From: Nonomuraea zeae
GTDB lineage: Bacteria; Actinomycetota; Actinomycetes; Streptosporangiales; Streptosporangiaceae
DNA length: 32,765 bases
Reading direction: 5' to 3'
Assembly (NCBI RefSeq): GCF_005889725.1
Contig: NZ_VCKX01000128.1
Coordinates: 1 to 32,765, forward strand
The position numbers and the translations under genes were made by a program. Position 1 is the stretch's first letter, and every line of letters begins with the position of its first letter. The notes under the pieces were generated by a model. The model saw only the letters and a program-made list of their open reading frames with translations, had not been told where the DNA came from and did no database searches. Shown here one piece after another: positions 15,387 to 23,170 of the stretch.

Positions 15387-16080
15387 GGGAATGCCGGCCG
15401 CTACGCCGCCGCTTTCGGGCCGGCCCTTGCCGCCCAGGCCACCTCCTGGGCGTCGATCTCGGGCACCGTCACACCCTATGGCCCGGACGATTTCCGGCTC
15501 AACGCCAGAGTGGTCCTCCATGAGGCCGGTTCCGGGCAACCGTACGCCTTCGCCCACCTCCAGCCTGGCGGCACCTGCTTCATCTTGGAGCTCCCTCCGG
15601 GCGATCGAGGTATATCCCCGAGCTCACTCGACGCACCGCCTCCCCCGGACTCCCCGTCCTCGACCCGGCCGGGCACGCCTGGGCCGAGGTGCGCATGCCC
15701 TCCAGCGCCGCCCTGCCTGCGCGCGAAGGTACGCGACGCGCCGACCTGAGCACCTGGAGACGCTCGCTCTGCTGGTCGTGCCCACTGCCGGGACGCCCGG
15801 CATCCAGCGGCCCGGCCACCACCGCGGCACGGGAAGCCAGTACGCCGCCCACCGGGTGACGACGGCGGCGCGTACGCCTCCATCCTGCCGATGGCCCCCC
15901 TCCGCCGGCACCGCCCACCTGGCTGGGCAGCGACCGCCCGGACGGGGACGGAAGCTACCCGATCACCGGCGACGGCTCGCCCCACACCCACCGCCGCGGC
16001 GCCCAAGCGCTCACCCCGCGCACCGGCGACTACATGTGGGTGGGCGACCACATGTGGGCGAGCGACCACCCGTGGGCGGG
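15387..16080 (+). pseudogene. Decayed coding remnant (possible carboxypeptidase-regulatory-like domain)
   Basis: The 790 bases between 15318 and 16109 hold no intact gene. From 15387 to about 15605 one plus-strand frame reads like protein: a segment ending WASISGTVTPYGPDD, then ARVVLHEAGSGQPYAFAHLQ, then FILELPPG. That spacing resembles a CarboxypepD_reg / Ig-like beta-sandwich repeat (SGTV...A.V.L...G......L.PG). Further protein-like snippets occur in other frames (PAGHAWAEVRMP near 15675, DGDGSYPITG near 15945). I infer a frameshifted, decayed gene. The family match is tentative and no start codon or ribosome-binding site is evident. Confidence 0.28.
16025..16078. repeat. 18-bp tandem repeat, three copies
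   Basis: Units at 16025-16042, 16043-16060 and 16061-16078 follow the pattern GGCGACCACATGTGGGCG; the second differs from the first at two positions and the third is more diverged. A partial unit follows. Each unit includes the palindrome CCACATGTGG. It lies between the decayed region and the DUF305 gene stop. Confidence 0.8.
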
Positions 16081-16109
16081 TGTGGGCGAGCCGAGCGCAG
16101 CGGCCGCGG

Positions 16110-16604
16110 TCAGCCCATGTGCTTGGCGATCTCCGCCAGCTCCGCCTGCTGCCCGCTGCGGATCTTGCCGGCCAGCTCCAGCGTGGGGCCGTGCTTGCCG
16201 GCCTTGCTGACGGCCTCAGCCATGTGTACGCCGTGCTCCAGATGCCCCGCCAGCGCCTTCAGCCACTGGCGGTCGAAGTCGGGCCCCTTCGGCAGGTCGG
16301 CGCCCATCGTCTCGGCAGGCGGCACGGGCACCGGCTCCTGCCAGGACTGCAGCCATGACGACATCATCGTGATGTCGGCCTGCTCCTCGGCGATGAGCTT
16401 CTTGCTCAGCTCGCGGACGTAGGAGGTGGTGCCGCGATCTGCGCCCACCTCGGCCAGCTGGATCGTCTGCTCGTGGTGGGTGATCATGTCCTTGCTGAAG
16501 GTCACGTCGGCTTCGACATGGCCTGCATTCGTTGCCGCAGCCGCCGAGCAGCCGGCTGACAGCAGCAGGCCGAGCAACACCGTGATCGCCGTTCTCCAAC
16601 GCAT
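16110..16604 (-). CDS. DUF305 lipoprotein
   Basis: The 164-residue protein begins with a lipoprotein signal: MRWRTAITVLL and the lipobox LSAGC with Cys19, so it should be anchored to the outer face of the cytoplasmic membrane. The DUF305 domain is clear: FSKDMITHHEQTIQLAEVG (about 36-54) and the second helix pair HLEHGVHMAEAVS (about 120-132), a ferritin-like four-helix arrangement rich in Met and His. The family is often found near copper-handling genes; its biochemical role is unsettled. It is divergent from the membrane-protein/CopC/CopZ row, so a shared copper-responsive promoter in 16605-16719 is possible. The start is the first ATG; the ribosome-binding site is weak. Confidence 0.9.
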   Translation of the reverse strand: MRWRTAITVLLGLLLSAGCSAAAATNAGHVEADVTFSKDMITHHEQTIQLAEVGADRGTTSYVRELSKKLIAEEQADITMMSSWLQSWQEPVPVPPAETMGADLPKGPDFDRQWLKALAGHLEHGVHMAEAVSKAGKHGPTLELAGKIRSGQQAELAEIAKHMG

Positions 16605-16719
16605 ACCTGAGATACGCGGGCTGTCAGGGCGCGGTTCGGCCGTTTACTCTTTCGGTCTTCTCCGATTCATCTGTGCGCCGTACCCCGTGACGGCCCCCGT
16701 GCTCTGGCACGATGGCGGG

Positions 16720-17367
16720 ATGCTGGCCGGCCGTCCCGTCATCCGCGCGCTGCGCGCGGGGGCGTTCACGGCTGTCTGCCTGCTGGCCTCCGCCGGCCTG
16801 CACCTGCTCGTGGGCGGCGCCGCCGTACGCCCCGGTGATCTCTTCGTGGCGACCGCGGCGATGGGGGTTTCCGCCTACGCTCTGGGCGGGCGCCGGCGCG
16901 GCTGGCCCGAGCTGCTGGCCCTGTGCGCCGCGTCCCAGTACGCCCTGCACCAGCTGTTCACGACCCCGAGCCTCATAGACCTCCCCCTGGCGAAAAGCCC
17001 TGTGGCGAGCCCGGCGGCGAGCCTTTCAACAAGCCTTTCAACGAATTCTTCAACGAGCCTTTCAGCGAGCCACGAGCACGGTGGCGGACCGGCCATGCTG
17101 TTGGTGCACGTCGCCGTGGCCCTGGCCGCCAGCTGGTGGCTGGCCCGCGGCGAGCTCGCTTTGGCGACGCTGCTGCACCTGAACGCCACCTGCCTGACCG
17201 GCCTGCGAAGCCTCGTCGCGGCGGCGATCACCGTTCTGGCGCTCTTCGAGGTCTCCGCACCCGCGTCGTCCGCGCCGAGCCGGCACCGGCCCGTCTGCCG
17301 CGTTCCGGCCCTGCTGGCCCAGGTCCTGACCCGCCGCGGGCCTCCCGCAACCCCGGCCCGCGGCTGA
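16720..17367 (+). CDS. Membrane protein of copper locus, unknown function
   Basis: 215 residues, not recognised beyond topology. Hydrophobic helices are seen at about 8-30 (AFTAVCLLASAGLHLLVGG), 39-55, 62-78, 125-143 (MLLVHVAVALAASWWLA) and 160-180. Between helices three and four a period-4 serine-rich linker (SPVASPAASLSTSLST and so on, residues about 93-117) is encoded by 12-bp tandem repeats at 16996-17067. It ends in SHEHGGG, which could bind metal. The family-like layout (small membrane protein just before copC) and the His-containing linker suggest a role in copper handling, by inference only. The ATG at 16720 lies in the sequence GGCGGGATG; another ATG at 16712 is out of frame. Confidence 0.7.
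   Translation: MLAGRPVIRALRAGAFTAVCLLASAGLHLLVGGAAVRPGDLFVATAAMGVSAYALGGRRRGWPELLALCAASQYALHQLFTTPSLIDLPLAKSPVASPAASLSTSLSTNSSTSLSASHEHGGGPAMLLVHVAVALAASWWLARGELALATLLHLNATCLTGLRSLVAAAITVLALFEVSAPASSAPSRHRPVCRVPALLAQVLTRRGPPATPARG
16996..17067. repeat. 12-bp coding tandem repeat, six units
   Basis: Six consecutive 12-base units begin AGCC or a variant; the last four follow AGCCTTTCAACG closely (17020-17067). They encode a period-4 Ser-rich linker in the membrane protein. The TTTCAAC bases are AT-rich compared with surrounding codons, which suggests recent slippage expansion. Confidence 0.8.
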
Positions 17368-17385
17368 CCAACGCGCGCCACGCCC

Positions 17386-17484
17386 GGTCCCGGCCCGCAG
17401 CCGACCGACACGGGCCTGCCCGGGTCCCGGCCCGCAGCCGACCGACACGGGCCTGCCCTGGTCCCGGCCCACAGCCGACCGACG
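17386..17484. repeat. 37-bp tandem repeat, about 2.7 copies
   Basis: Units at 17386-17422 and 17423-17459 differ only at their last base. A third, partial unit (17460-17484) has one change. The pattern starts GGTCCCGGCCCGCAGCCGAC. They fill most of the 221-base gap between the membrane protein and copC and are probably non-coding. Confidence 0.9.
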
Positions 17485-17588
17485 CCGCCGGGCCCGCCAC
17501 CTGCCCGATCCGGCGCCTGCTGCCCAGCAGGTGCCGCAGACCTGTCCCGGCCTGCCGCCGGGTCCTTCACCGAACTCCGGAGTCATCC

Positions 17589-18206
17589 GTGCACGTCTTC
17601 GTTCGCCGTGCCGTCACCACGATCGCCGGCACCGCGCTCCTGCTCCTGCACACCGCCCCGGCCGCCCTGGCCCACGACCGGCTCAAAGCCAGCTCACCCG
17701 CTGACCACGCCAAGGTGAAGCACGTGGCGACCATCGAGCTCGAATTCACCGCCGACATGCGCCTGCCCACCATCGTGCTCGACGGCCCAGGCGGCAAGCC
17801 GGTCCCGCTCGGCAAGCCGCGCGTCCAGGGCAGGAAGGTCTCCGTCCGGCCCGCCGAGGAGCTCCGGCAGGGCCACCACCGCATCGCCTGGCGGGTCGTC
17901 TCCTCCGACGGCCATCCCATCCAGGGCGAGATCGCCTTCACCGTCACCGAGCCGCCCGCCACCACCTCCACGCCAACGCCCACATCCACGTCCACATCCT
18001 CGCCGAGCCCGGCCACCGTCGAACCGGCGAGCCCCGCCGCCTCGCCGCCTTCTCCGGCAGCGGCGGCGCCCGTCTCCACCGAGCAGGACCCGGGCTCGGG
18101 CTCGGGCATGCCCGGCTGGCTGTGGGCCGCGCTAGCGCTGATGGTCGCCGCCGGAGCCGCCGTGCTGGTGCTCGGCCGCCGTAAAGAGTCCACCACCACC
18201 GAATGA
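17589..18206 (+). CDS. copC: CopC-domain copper-binding protein
   Basis: A 205-residue exported protein. A signal peptide of 28 residues ends ALA, leaving His29 as the mature N-terminus. That is the position that forms the Cu(II) histidine brace in CopC. The second half-site SSDGHP (Asp and His, about residues 104-108) and the following IQGEIAFTV strand are conserved. After the cupredoxin-like domain come a Thr/Ser/Pro linker and one C-terminal membrane helix (WLWAALALMVAAGAAVLVLG) followed by basic residues, so the domain is tethered outside the membrane. The GTG start has GGAG seven bases upstream. No copD gene follows; a CopZ-like chaperone gene does, 26 bases later. Confidence 0.92.
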   Translation: MHVFVRRAVTTIAGTALLLLHTAPAALAHDRLKASSPADHAKVKHVATIELEFTADMRLPTIVLDGPGGKPVPLGKPRVQGRKVSVRPAEELRQGHHRIAWRVVSSDGHPIQGEIAFTVTEPPATTSTPTPTSTSTSSPSPATVEPASPAASPPSPAAAAPVSTEQDPGSGSGMPGWLWAALALMVAAGAAVLVLGRRKESTTTE

Positions 18207-18232
18207 CGTCGAACCACCGTAGGGAGAAAACC

Positions 18233-18436
18233 ATGATCACCAGCACGTACGTCGTCCAGGGCATGAACTGCCAGCACTGCGTGAACTCGATCACCGAGAC
18301 CGTGGGAGAGCTCTCCGGGGTGACCGGCGTCCTCGTCGACCTGCCCACGGGCACGATGAACGTGACCAGTCCGTCACCGGTGGACGCCGACACGATCCGG
18401 CAAGCCGTCGAGGAGGCGGGCTTCCAGGTGGCCTGA
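18233..18436 (+). CDS. copZ: Heavy-metal-associated (HMA) copper chaperone, CopZ-like
   Basis: The 67-residue ferredoxin-like HMA domain has the metal motif MNCQHC (residues 10-15), which binds Cu(I) with two cysteines and delivers it to P-type ATPases. AGGGAGA five bases before the ATG at 18233 fixes the start; an in-frame ATG at 18203 overlaps the copC stop but lacks a site. Close spacing with copC indicates one transcript. The ATPase partner is not in the window. Confidence 0.93.
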   Translation: MITSTYVVQGMNCQHCVNSITETVGELSGVTGVLVDLPTGTMNVTSPSPVDADTIRQAVEEAGFQVA

Positions 18437-18566
18437 TCCGCGCACGCCGTCCTCTGCCTGGCCGATGAACGACACTCCAACGCCGCGCCAGGAAACATAG
18501 TGGTTGCGGTGGTTCGGCGGCGTAGGCGAGACTCGTCGGCAATCGTCAGGTGGGGCGGAGGGGACC

Positions 18567-19952
18567 ATGAGCACCGCTGGCAAGGGCAACGCCTATCTGG
18601 AGCAGGTCGTCGCACAGCAGGCGGTGCTGGAGGACGATCTCCGGGCGCGCCGCGCCGCCCCCGGAGACTCCATGCCGCCGGCGAGTCCGATGGTCAAGCG
18701 CGAGCGGGCTCTCGGCGGCCCGGCGCCCGACAGGCGGGGGCCGGGCCCGGTGGACGTGCGGATCACCGGCTTCTGGCGCTGGAAGAACGTGCTGGTCCCG
18801 CCGAACGCCTTCGTGGTACACACTCGCCGCGGCCGGGAAAAGCCCCTCCACATCGGCCTGGGCGTGTCGTTCCGCTTCAACCCGTCCACCGACTCGTTCC
18901 TGGTGGTCCCCGGGGCCACCCAGACGATCCTGATCAACGCGTACTGCATCTGCCGCGAGCTGCAGGGCGTGCTGGTGCAGGGCTACGTGCAGTGGGGGAT
19001 CCAGACCTTCCCGGTCGCGTACCGGAAGCTGGACTTCGGCGACCCCGAGGACCCGATGCGGCTCGTCAACCTCCAGCTGCGCGAGCAGGCCGAGGCGGCG
19101 ATCAAGGACAAGGTCGCCACCATGGGCGTGCGCGACGTGCTCAGCGACAAGCAGCCCATCATCGAGGAGCTGACGGCCCGGCTGCGTGCGGTGGCCGAGG
19201 GCGAGGACAACAGCGACCAGGGGCTCGGTCTGCGGATCGTCACCGTCCAGATCAAGGAGGCCGTGGTCAGCTCGTCGCGGCTCTGGGAGAACCTGCAGAA
19301 GCCCTACCGGGCCGAGCAGGGGCAGATCGCCCGGCTGGCCGAGCTACAGTCCGAAGAGGCCGTCGCCCAGCGCGAGATGGCGGCCGAGCGGGTCAAGGAG
19401 ACGCAGCGGCTGGAGTACGAGCGGGAGCTCGCGGAGCTGCGCGCCCGTAACGAGGCCTGGCAGTTCGACACCGAGGTCGCCGAGCGACTGCGGCGCACCC
19501 AGCGCAAGCACGACGACAGCAGGGCGGTGGCGGAGCTGGAGACCGAGACCACCCGGCACGCCCTGCGGATGGAGCGCGAACGGCACGCCGAGGAGGCCGA
19601 GACCGGCAGGCTCAGGGTCGAGCGGGAGCAGGAGCTCAAGCGCCTGGAGCTGGAGGGCGAGCTGCGGCTGGCGCAGGCCCAGGTGCTGGCCGACCACGAG
19701 CGGGCGCTGCTCGACGTGGAGCGTACGCGGCTGCGGGCCGACATCGACAACCAGCAGACGCCGGCCAGCCTGCAGGCCAAGCTGATCAGCCTGCTGCCCG
19801 AGATCATGGCGAAGCTCCCCAAGCCGGAAGAGCTTCGCGTGGTCTCGATCAACGGCAACGACCGGACGACCGTCTCGGGCCTGCTGTCCGAGCTCGCCAT
19901 CGTGGTCGGCGTCCTGCGCTCGGCCATCGACGGCGAAGCACCGCGCCCCTGA
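18567..19952 (+). CDS. SPFH/Band-7 domain protein with long coiled coil
   Basis: 461 residues. An SPFH (stomatin/prohibitin/flotillin) domain spans about residues 65-250 (ITGFWRWKNVLVPPNAFVVH ... LGLRIVTVQIKEAVV). A highly charged coiled coil from about 265 to 400 (ERVKETQRLEYERELAELRA and so on) and a short hydrophobic C-terminal segment follow. No N-terminal membrane helix or hairpin is seen, unlike most flotillins, so it is either peripheral or assembles on another membrane protein. Family members scaffold membrane microdomains or form cage-like oligomers. GGAGGGGA is just upstream of the ATG. It is not obviously co-transcribed with the copper genes (130-bp gap). A short GC hairpin follows at 19964-19980. 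Confidence 0.85.
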   Translation: MSTAGKGNAYLEQVVAQQAVLEDDLRARRAAPGDSMPPASPMVKRERALGGPAPDRRGPGPVDVRITGFWRWKNVLVPPNAFVVHTRRGREKPLHIGLGVSFRFNPSTDSFLVVPGATQTILINAYCICRELQGVLVQGYVQWGIQTFPVAYRKLDFGDPEDPMRLVNLQLREQAEAAIKDKVATMGVRDVLSDKQPIIEELTARLRAVAEGEDNSDQGLGLRIVTVQIKEAVVSSSRLWENLQKPYRAEQGQIARLAELQSEEAVAQREMAAERVKETQRLEYERELAELRARNEAWQFDTEVAERLRRTQRKHDDSRAVAELETETTRHALRMERERHAEEAETGRLRVEREQELKRLELEGELRLAQAQVLADHERALLDVERTRLRADIDNQQTPASLQAKLISLLPEIMAKLPKPEELRVVSINGNDRTTVSGLLSELAIVVGVLRSAIDGEAPRP

Positions 19953-20039
19953 CCGGCCGGGCAGCCCGTCAGCGGCGGGCCATCGGTACGGGTTCGTGTG
20001 GCTGAGCGGTTTTCCGGCCTCGGGGCACTTTGCTGAGCA

Positions 20040-20267
20040 TCAACCAAGTGGACGAAGCGCATCACGGCCCTCCGGCGTCGCGTGCACCTCGTCGCCCCGC
20101 CAGATGCCGCCCTCGATCGTCGCCAAGTCAGGGAAGTCCCACACCACCTCCCGACCCGACTTGCCCAACACCCGCACGCCATGCCGACGCGCCCACTGCC
20201 GAATCGTCACCGCCTCCCGGCCAAGACGGACAGCAGCAGTCTTCGCCGTCGCAGGAGACACCAACAC
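20040..20267 (-). CDS. Small HTH protein, MerR/excisionase-like
   Basis: A 75-residue protein with a helix-turn-helix of the MerR/excisionase type: AAVRLGREAVTIRQWARRHG followed by the wing VRVLGKSGREVVWDFPDLA. The tail (GDEVHATPEGRDALRPL) is unrecognised. Such proteins are common in actinobacterial phages and integrated elements, but no integrase is nearby. The GTG at 20267 is chosen because homologous-looking sequence begins there. The frame stays open to 20474 with an ATG at 20411, neither with a good ribosome-binding site. Third-position GC is slightly lower than in neighbours, in line with transfer. Confidence 0.45.
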   Translation of the reverse strand: MLVSPATAKTAAVRLGREAVTIRQWARRHGVRVLGKSGREVVWDFPDLATIEGGIWRGDEVHATPEGRDALRPLG

Positions 20268-20554
20268 ACCCGAACAGCGGAAAGCCCTCGAACCATGATC
20301 GGTCCGAAGGCACACGTCTCTCCGTCGCCCGGAAGTGCGACACAGCCTCACGCTCGGCACAGCCGACAGCGCCACCGCAATCGGCGATGCATTCTCAGGC
20401 CCAGTCACCATGTGGACCACGCCGGCCGCGTCCGGCCGAGTCTGTCCGAGTCCGTCCGCAGCTCTGCTGGACACCTTTGCCGCCCGGCTTTGCTGGCGCT
20501 TGAAGTCGTGGCACCGGATGCAGCAACCGGTGCATTACGAAGAAGGAGTCATTC

Positions 20555-20968
20555 ATGAACATCCGCCGGCGGCTCATCACCACCACCATCGCCGCAAGCA
20601 TCCTGTCCTGCACAGCGGCTGCCGCACCCACCGCCCAAGCGTCCGCTTCCGCCGCGCGGGTGTCACCCGTCGAGTGCCATCTCCAGGGCTGGGAAACCGT
20701 CAGGTGGGCACGGTATCTGACCGGCTGGCTCTGCCTGCTCAAGCTGCCAGACGGCTCAGACGTCTATTCGGGATGGGTATTCGGAGCTCCCGAAGGCACC
20801 GAGGTGTACCTCGAATGGCCTCATTCCGGTGGACGAGGACTACCCAGCTATGTCGAGCCAGGAAGAACCGCCGCTCAAACCCGTTCCGAGACCAGGAGAG
20901 GCAGACCCATATGCGCGTGCGCCGAGACCAAGAATCCCCCCGGATACCTATGCACAGACTTGCTTTGA
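20555..20968 (+). CDS. Small secreted protein, unknown function
   Basis: 137 residues, not recognised. A Sec signal peptide (MNIRRRLITTTIAASILSC, then a cleavage region APTAQAS about residue 30) is clear. The mature part contains an aromatic-rich stretch (QGWETVRWARYLTGWLCLL) and several cysteines that could pair. AAGGAG six bases before the ATG supports translation. It lies between small orphan genes, and the 261 bases after it (20969-21229) show no gene. Confidence 0.7.
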   Translation: MNIRRRLITTTIAASILSCTAAAAPTAQASASAARVSPVECHLQGWETVRWARYLTGWLCLLKLPDGSDVYSGWVFGAPEGTEVYLEWPHSGGRGLPSYVEPGRTAAQTRSETRRGRPICACAETKNPPGYLCTDLL

Positions 20969-21229
20969 GCTAGGAGCCCATTATCGCAACGCGGGCGGGC
21001 ACCGCCGCATACGTCATCACACCGCGCGCCCTCCGCAAGATCGGCAGCGATCTTCTCGAACTCGCCCTGCGCCAGCCCGTCCGTCCGTCCGTCAGCATCA
21101 CCGCGGCGGGGTGCGACGCTGAGCTGGTTTGTCGGCCGCCAGCTCGGCGGCTCAGTTGCCCATGATGAGCGTCGCGACCAGGGCCGGACCGAGGCGCGGC
21201 AGCACCGCCGCTCCACCCACCGCCTGGCG

Positions 21230-22108
21230 TCAGGGGTTGGCGTACATCTGGACGAGGACCCGGTCGAAGCGCAGCTCGGCGAGGTCCTGCCGGGGCATCG
21301 TCCAGTACACCGTGGCCATCGGCAAGCCCTCCCACTGCGCGAGGAGCACCCAGTCCTCAGGCCCCGGCGCATCCGGAGCTCCATCCCCGTCCTCCAGCCC
21401 GGCGGCGGACCCGCGGACAGGATCTCCCCAGCCCTCGTGATCCGCCGCGTTCCCACCGATCTGCAGCGGCACGTGCCCGGTCGGCCGGATCTCGGCCGCG
21501 GCCTCGTCCCACGCGCGGGCCAGGTCCGATCGGAAATGCAGGTCGTGGTACCCGCTGTGGAGAGGGAGGGACACCGCGCACGCCAGCCGCAGCTCACCGC
21601 GGCCGCGCAGGTCCTCGTCCAGATCCTCGGGCGAGTCGTACTCGTACGGTTCGTAGTCGAGGTCCTGCCGGCGTTCTTCGACGGGGGTTCCGGCCGGGAG
21701 GTGGACCGCGCTGCCGGCGAGCTCCACCTCCAGTGCCAGCTCGGGTACTGCGAACAGCAGCAGGTGACCGTCGGACGGCAGGGGCAGGCCGGTCGCCCCT
21801 TCCGGGATCGCGGCCAGATCGATGGTCGCGATGAGCTGATGGGCGACGGGGTCCTCCGGATCCGAGGTTCCGGGCACGGGCATGCCGGGCGGCAGCATCA
21901 ACGGGCCGCCGAACCGGCCGGCGACCGGGCCGTCCGCCTCCGGGTACAACATCGCGCTGCGGCGGGCGGTGCGCAGCCATCGCTCGACGTTCTCGGACGG
22001 CAGACCTCGCTCGGCCGCCGTCGCGCGAAAACGGTCGAGCCTGTCGCGCAGGTCCTCGGGCAGCGTGTCCCGCGCCTCGTCCGCGCCCTGTGTCGTGCGC
22101 TCCGGCAC
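21230..22108 (-). CDS. DUF1963 (YwqG-like) domain protein
   Basis: A 292-residue cytosolic protein with the YwqG/DUF1963 beta-rich fold: PLMLPPGMPVP (about residues 87-97, the usual GGxPxLPxGxxWP-like strand), ATIDLAAIP, the DGHLLLFAV strand and the C-terminal WVLLAQWE ... LRFDRVLVQMY. Function is unknown for the family. The GTG at 22108 has AGGGAGA in good position; an in-frame ATG at 22138 has only GAGG almost touching it. The frame is open to 22270. Acidic segment DYEPYEYDSPEDLDEDL is notable. No operon partner. Confidence 0.8.
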   Translation of the reverse strand: MPERTTQGADEARDTLPEDLRDRLDRFRATAAERGLPSENVERWLRTARRSAMLYPEADGPVAGRFGGPLMLPPGMPVPGTSDPEDPVAHQLIATIDLAAIPEGATGLPLPSDGHLLLFAVPELALEVELAGSAVHLPAGTPVEERRQDLDYEPYEYDSPEDLDEDLRGRGELRLACAVSLPLHSGYHDLHFRSDLARAWDEAAAEIRPTGHVPLQIGGNAADHEGWGDPVRGSAAGLEDGDGAPDAPGPEDWVLLAQWEGLPMATVYWTMPRQDLAELRFDRVLVQMYANP

Positions 22109-22307
22109 ATTCTCTCCCTGCCGTCGTTGGACGCTCATGACCTCAGGGAAGTTACCGCAAACATGGCGGGCGAAAGCCGGCTCGGCGGCTCCATGGAGAG
22201 CGGCGACGATCTCGGCCTGGGTGCGTCGAAGTCGCGGAGCCGTACGGGGAAGCACACCGCGCCGATGCAACCGTCCAAAGATTCACAGGTGGACAAACCC
22301 GAATTTC

Positions 22308-22940
22308 TCAGTACTGGTTCATCTTGGCGTCCATGGCCAGCCCCGCGTCGATCACTTTCGCGGGCACGCCCTTGAGGCCCAGGTGGTCCTTGGCGATCCG
22401 GCCGAGCGTGGGCAGGCTCTTGCGCTCCGGCCAGGTCTCCGGGTTCCACAGGGACGAGCGCAGGAACGCCTTCGCGCAGTGCATGTACAGCTCTTCGACG
22501 TCGATGAGGACCGCCAGCCGGGGCCGCTTGCCCTGGACCGTCAGGTCGTCGAAGAACGGCGCGTCCGACACGAGGGTCGCGCGGCCGTTCACCCGCAGGG
22601 TCTCGTTCATCCCCGGCACGATGAACAGCAGCCCCGCGCGGGGGTTGTCCAGCAGGTTGCGGAGGCTGTCGAGGCGCTGGTTCCCCGGCCGGTCGGCGAG
22701 CACCAGCCGGTGGTCGTCGAGGACCAGCACCGATCCGGCGGGATCGCCCCGGGGAGAGACGTCCAGGACCCCGTCGGAGTTCGCGGTCGCCAGGAGCACG
22801 AAGGGCGAGTGCGCGATGATCGTGCGCGCGTGCTCGTCGATCCGCGCGATGTCCTTGTCCCAGATGGTCTGCGGCGGCTCTTTCACGATCTCCCGGAGTT
22901 GGGCCTCGGTCGTCACCGTACGGATCTCAGAAGGGTTCAC
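22308..22940 (-). CDS. FMN-dependent PPOX-type flavoprotein (MSMEG_1061-like)
   Basis: 210 residues of the pyridoxamine-phosphate-oxidase split-barrel superfamily. Barrel strands are seen at FVLLATANSDGVLDVSPRGD (about 47-66), VLVLDDHRLVLADRPGNQR (70-88), AGLLFIVPG and LRVNGRATLV; the C-terminal helix EELYMHCAKAFLRSSLW is typical of this subgroup. These enzymes use FMN or F420 to reduce small molecules. The GTG start has no ribosome-binding site. A TACCTT hexamer six bases upstream and an overlapping iron box suggest a leaderless, iron-repressed transcript. The 3' end is isolated. Confidence 0.88.
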   Translation of the reverse strand: MNPSEIRTVTTEAQLREIVKEPPQTIWDKDIARIDEHARTIIAHSPFVLLATANSDGVLDVSPRGDPAGSVLVLDDHRLVLADRPGNQRLDSLRNLLDNPRAGLLFIVPGMNETLRVNGRATLVSDAPFFDDLTVQGKRPRLAVLIDVEELYMHCAKAFLRSSLWNPETWPERKSLPTLGRIAKDHLGLKGVPAKVIDAGLAMDAKMNQY

Positions 22941-22945
22941 TCGAC

Positions 22946-22964
22946 TAAGGTAAGCCTAACTACC
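22946..22964 (-). promoter_or_regulatory. IdeR/DmdR-like iron box over the PPOX promoter
   Basis: On the minus strand the 19-mer contains GTTAGGCT-T-ACCT-T-A, matching 13 of 19 positions of the actinobacterial iron box (TTAGGTTAGGCTAACCTAA) including the whole core. It overlaps a -10-like TACCTT (22947-22952) whose downstream edge is six bases from the GTG start. Confidence 0.6.
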
Positions 22965-22983
22965 CGGGATCTCCATACAGAGC

Positions 22984-23133
22984 CCCCCGCCGGAAGGGCC
23001 GCTCGGATCCACCGACTGGGAGTGGCGGGAGCAGGCCATCAGCAACCTGCTCGCCGGCCACCACGAGGGCGCGCTGTTCGTGGCCGGCTGCAAATCCGAT
23101 CAGGGTGGCTTCTACCCCCGAGCCACACCGTGA
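22984..23133 (+). pseudogene. Truncated AAA/P-loop ATPase-like remnant
   Basis: The frame reads STDWEWREQAISNLLAGHHE, then GALFVAGCKSDQGGFYPR, then a stop at 23131. This resembles the WRE..I..LL..H.....LFVAGC..NQG.FY segment from the middle of small actinobacterial AAA-family kinases that follow a GKST loop. Both the P-loop part and the rest are missing, and no start or ribosome-binding site is present, so I read it as a fragment. Confidence 0.45.
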
Positions 23134-23170
23134 GCGGTCATGAGCCCCGCCCCGGACCTGGAGGGGCCGG

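Noticed and set aside
16712..16978. Alternative start and frame at the membrane-protein gene
   Set aside because: Translation is Arg/Pro/Ser-rich and ends early; the 16720 frame gives proper membrane helices.
17386..17484. CRISPR array
   Set aside because: The 37-bp units are directly adjacent with no unique spacers and no cas genes are present; it is a tandem repeat.
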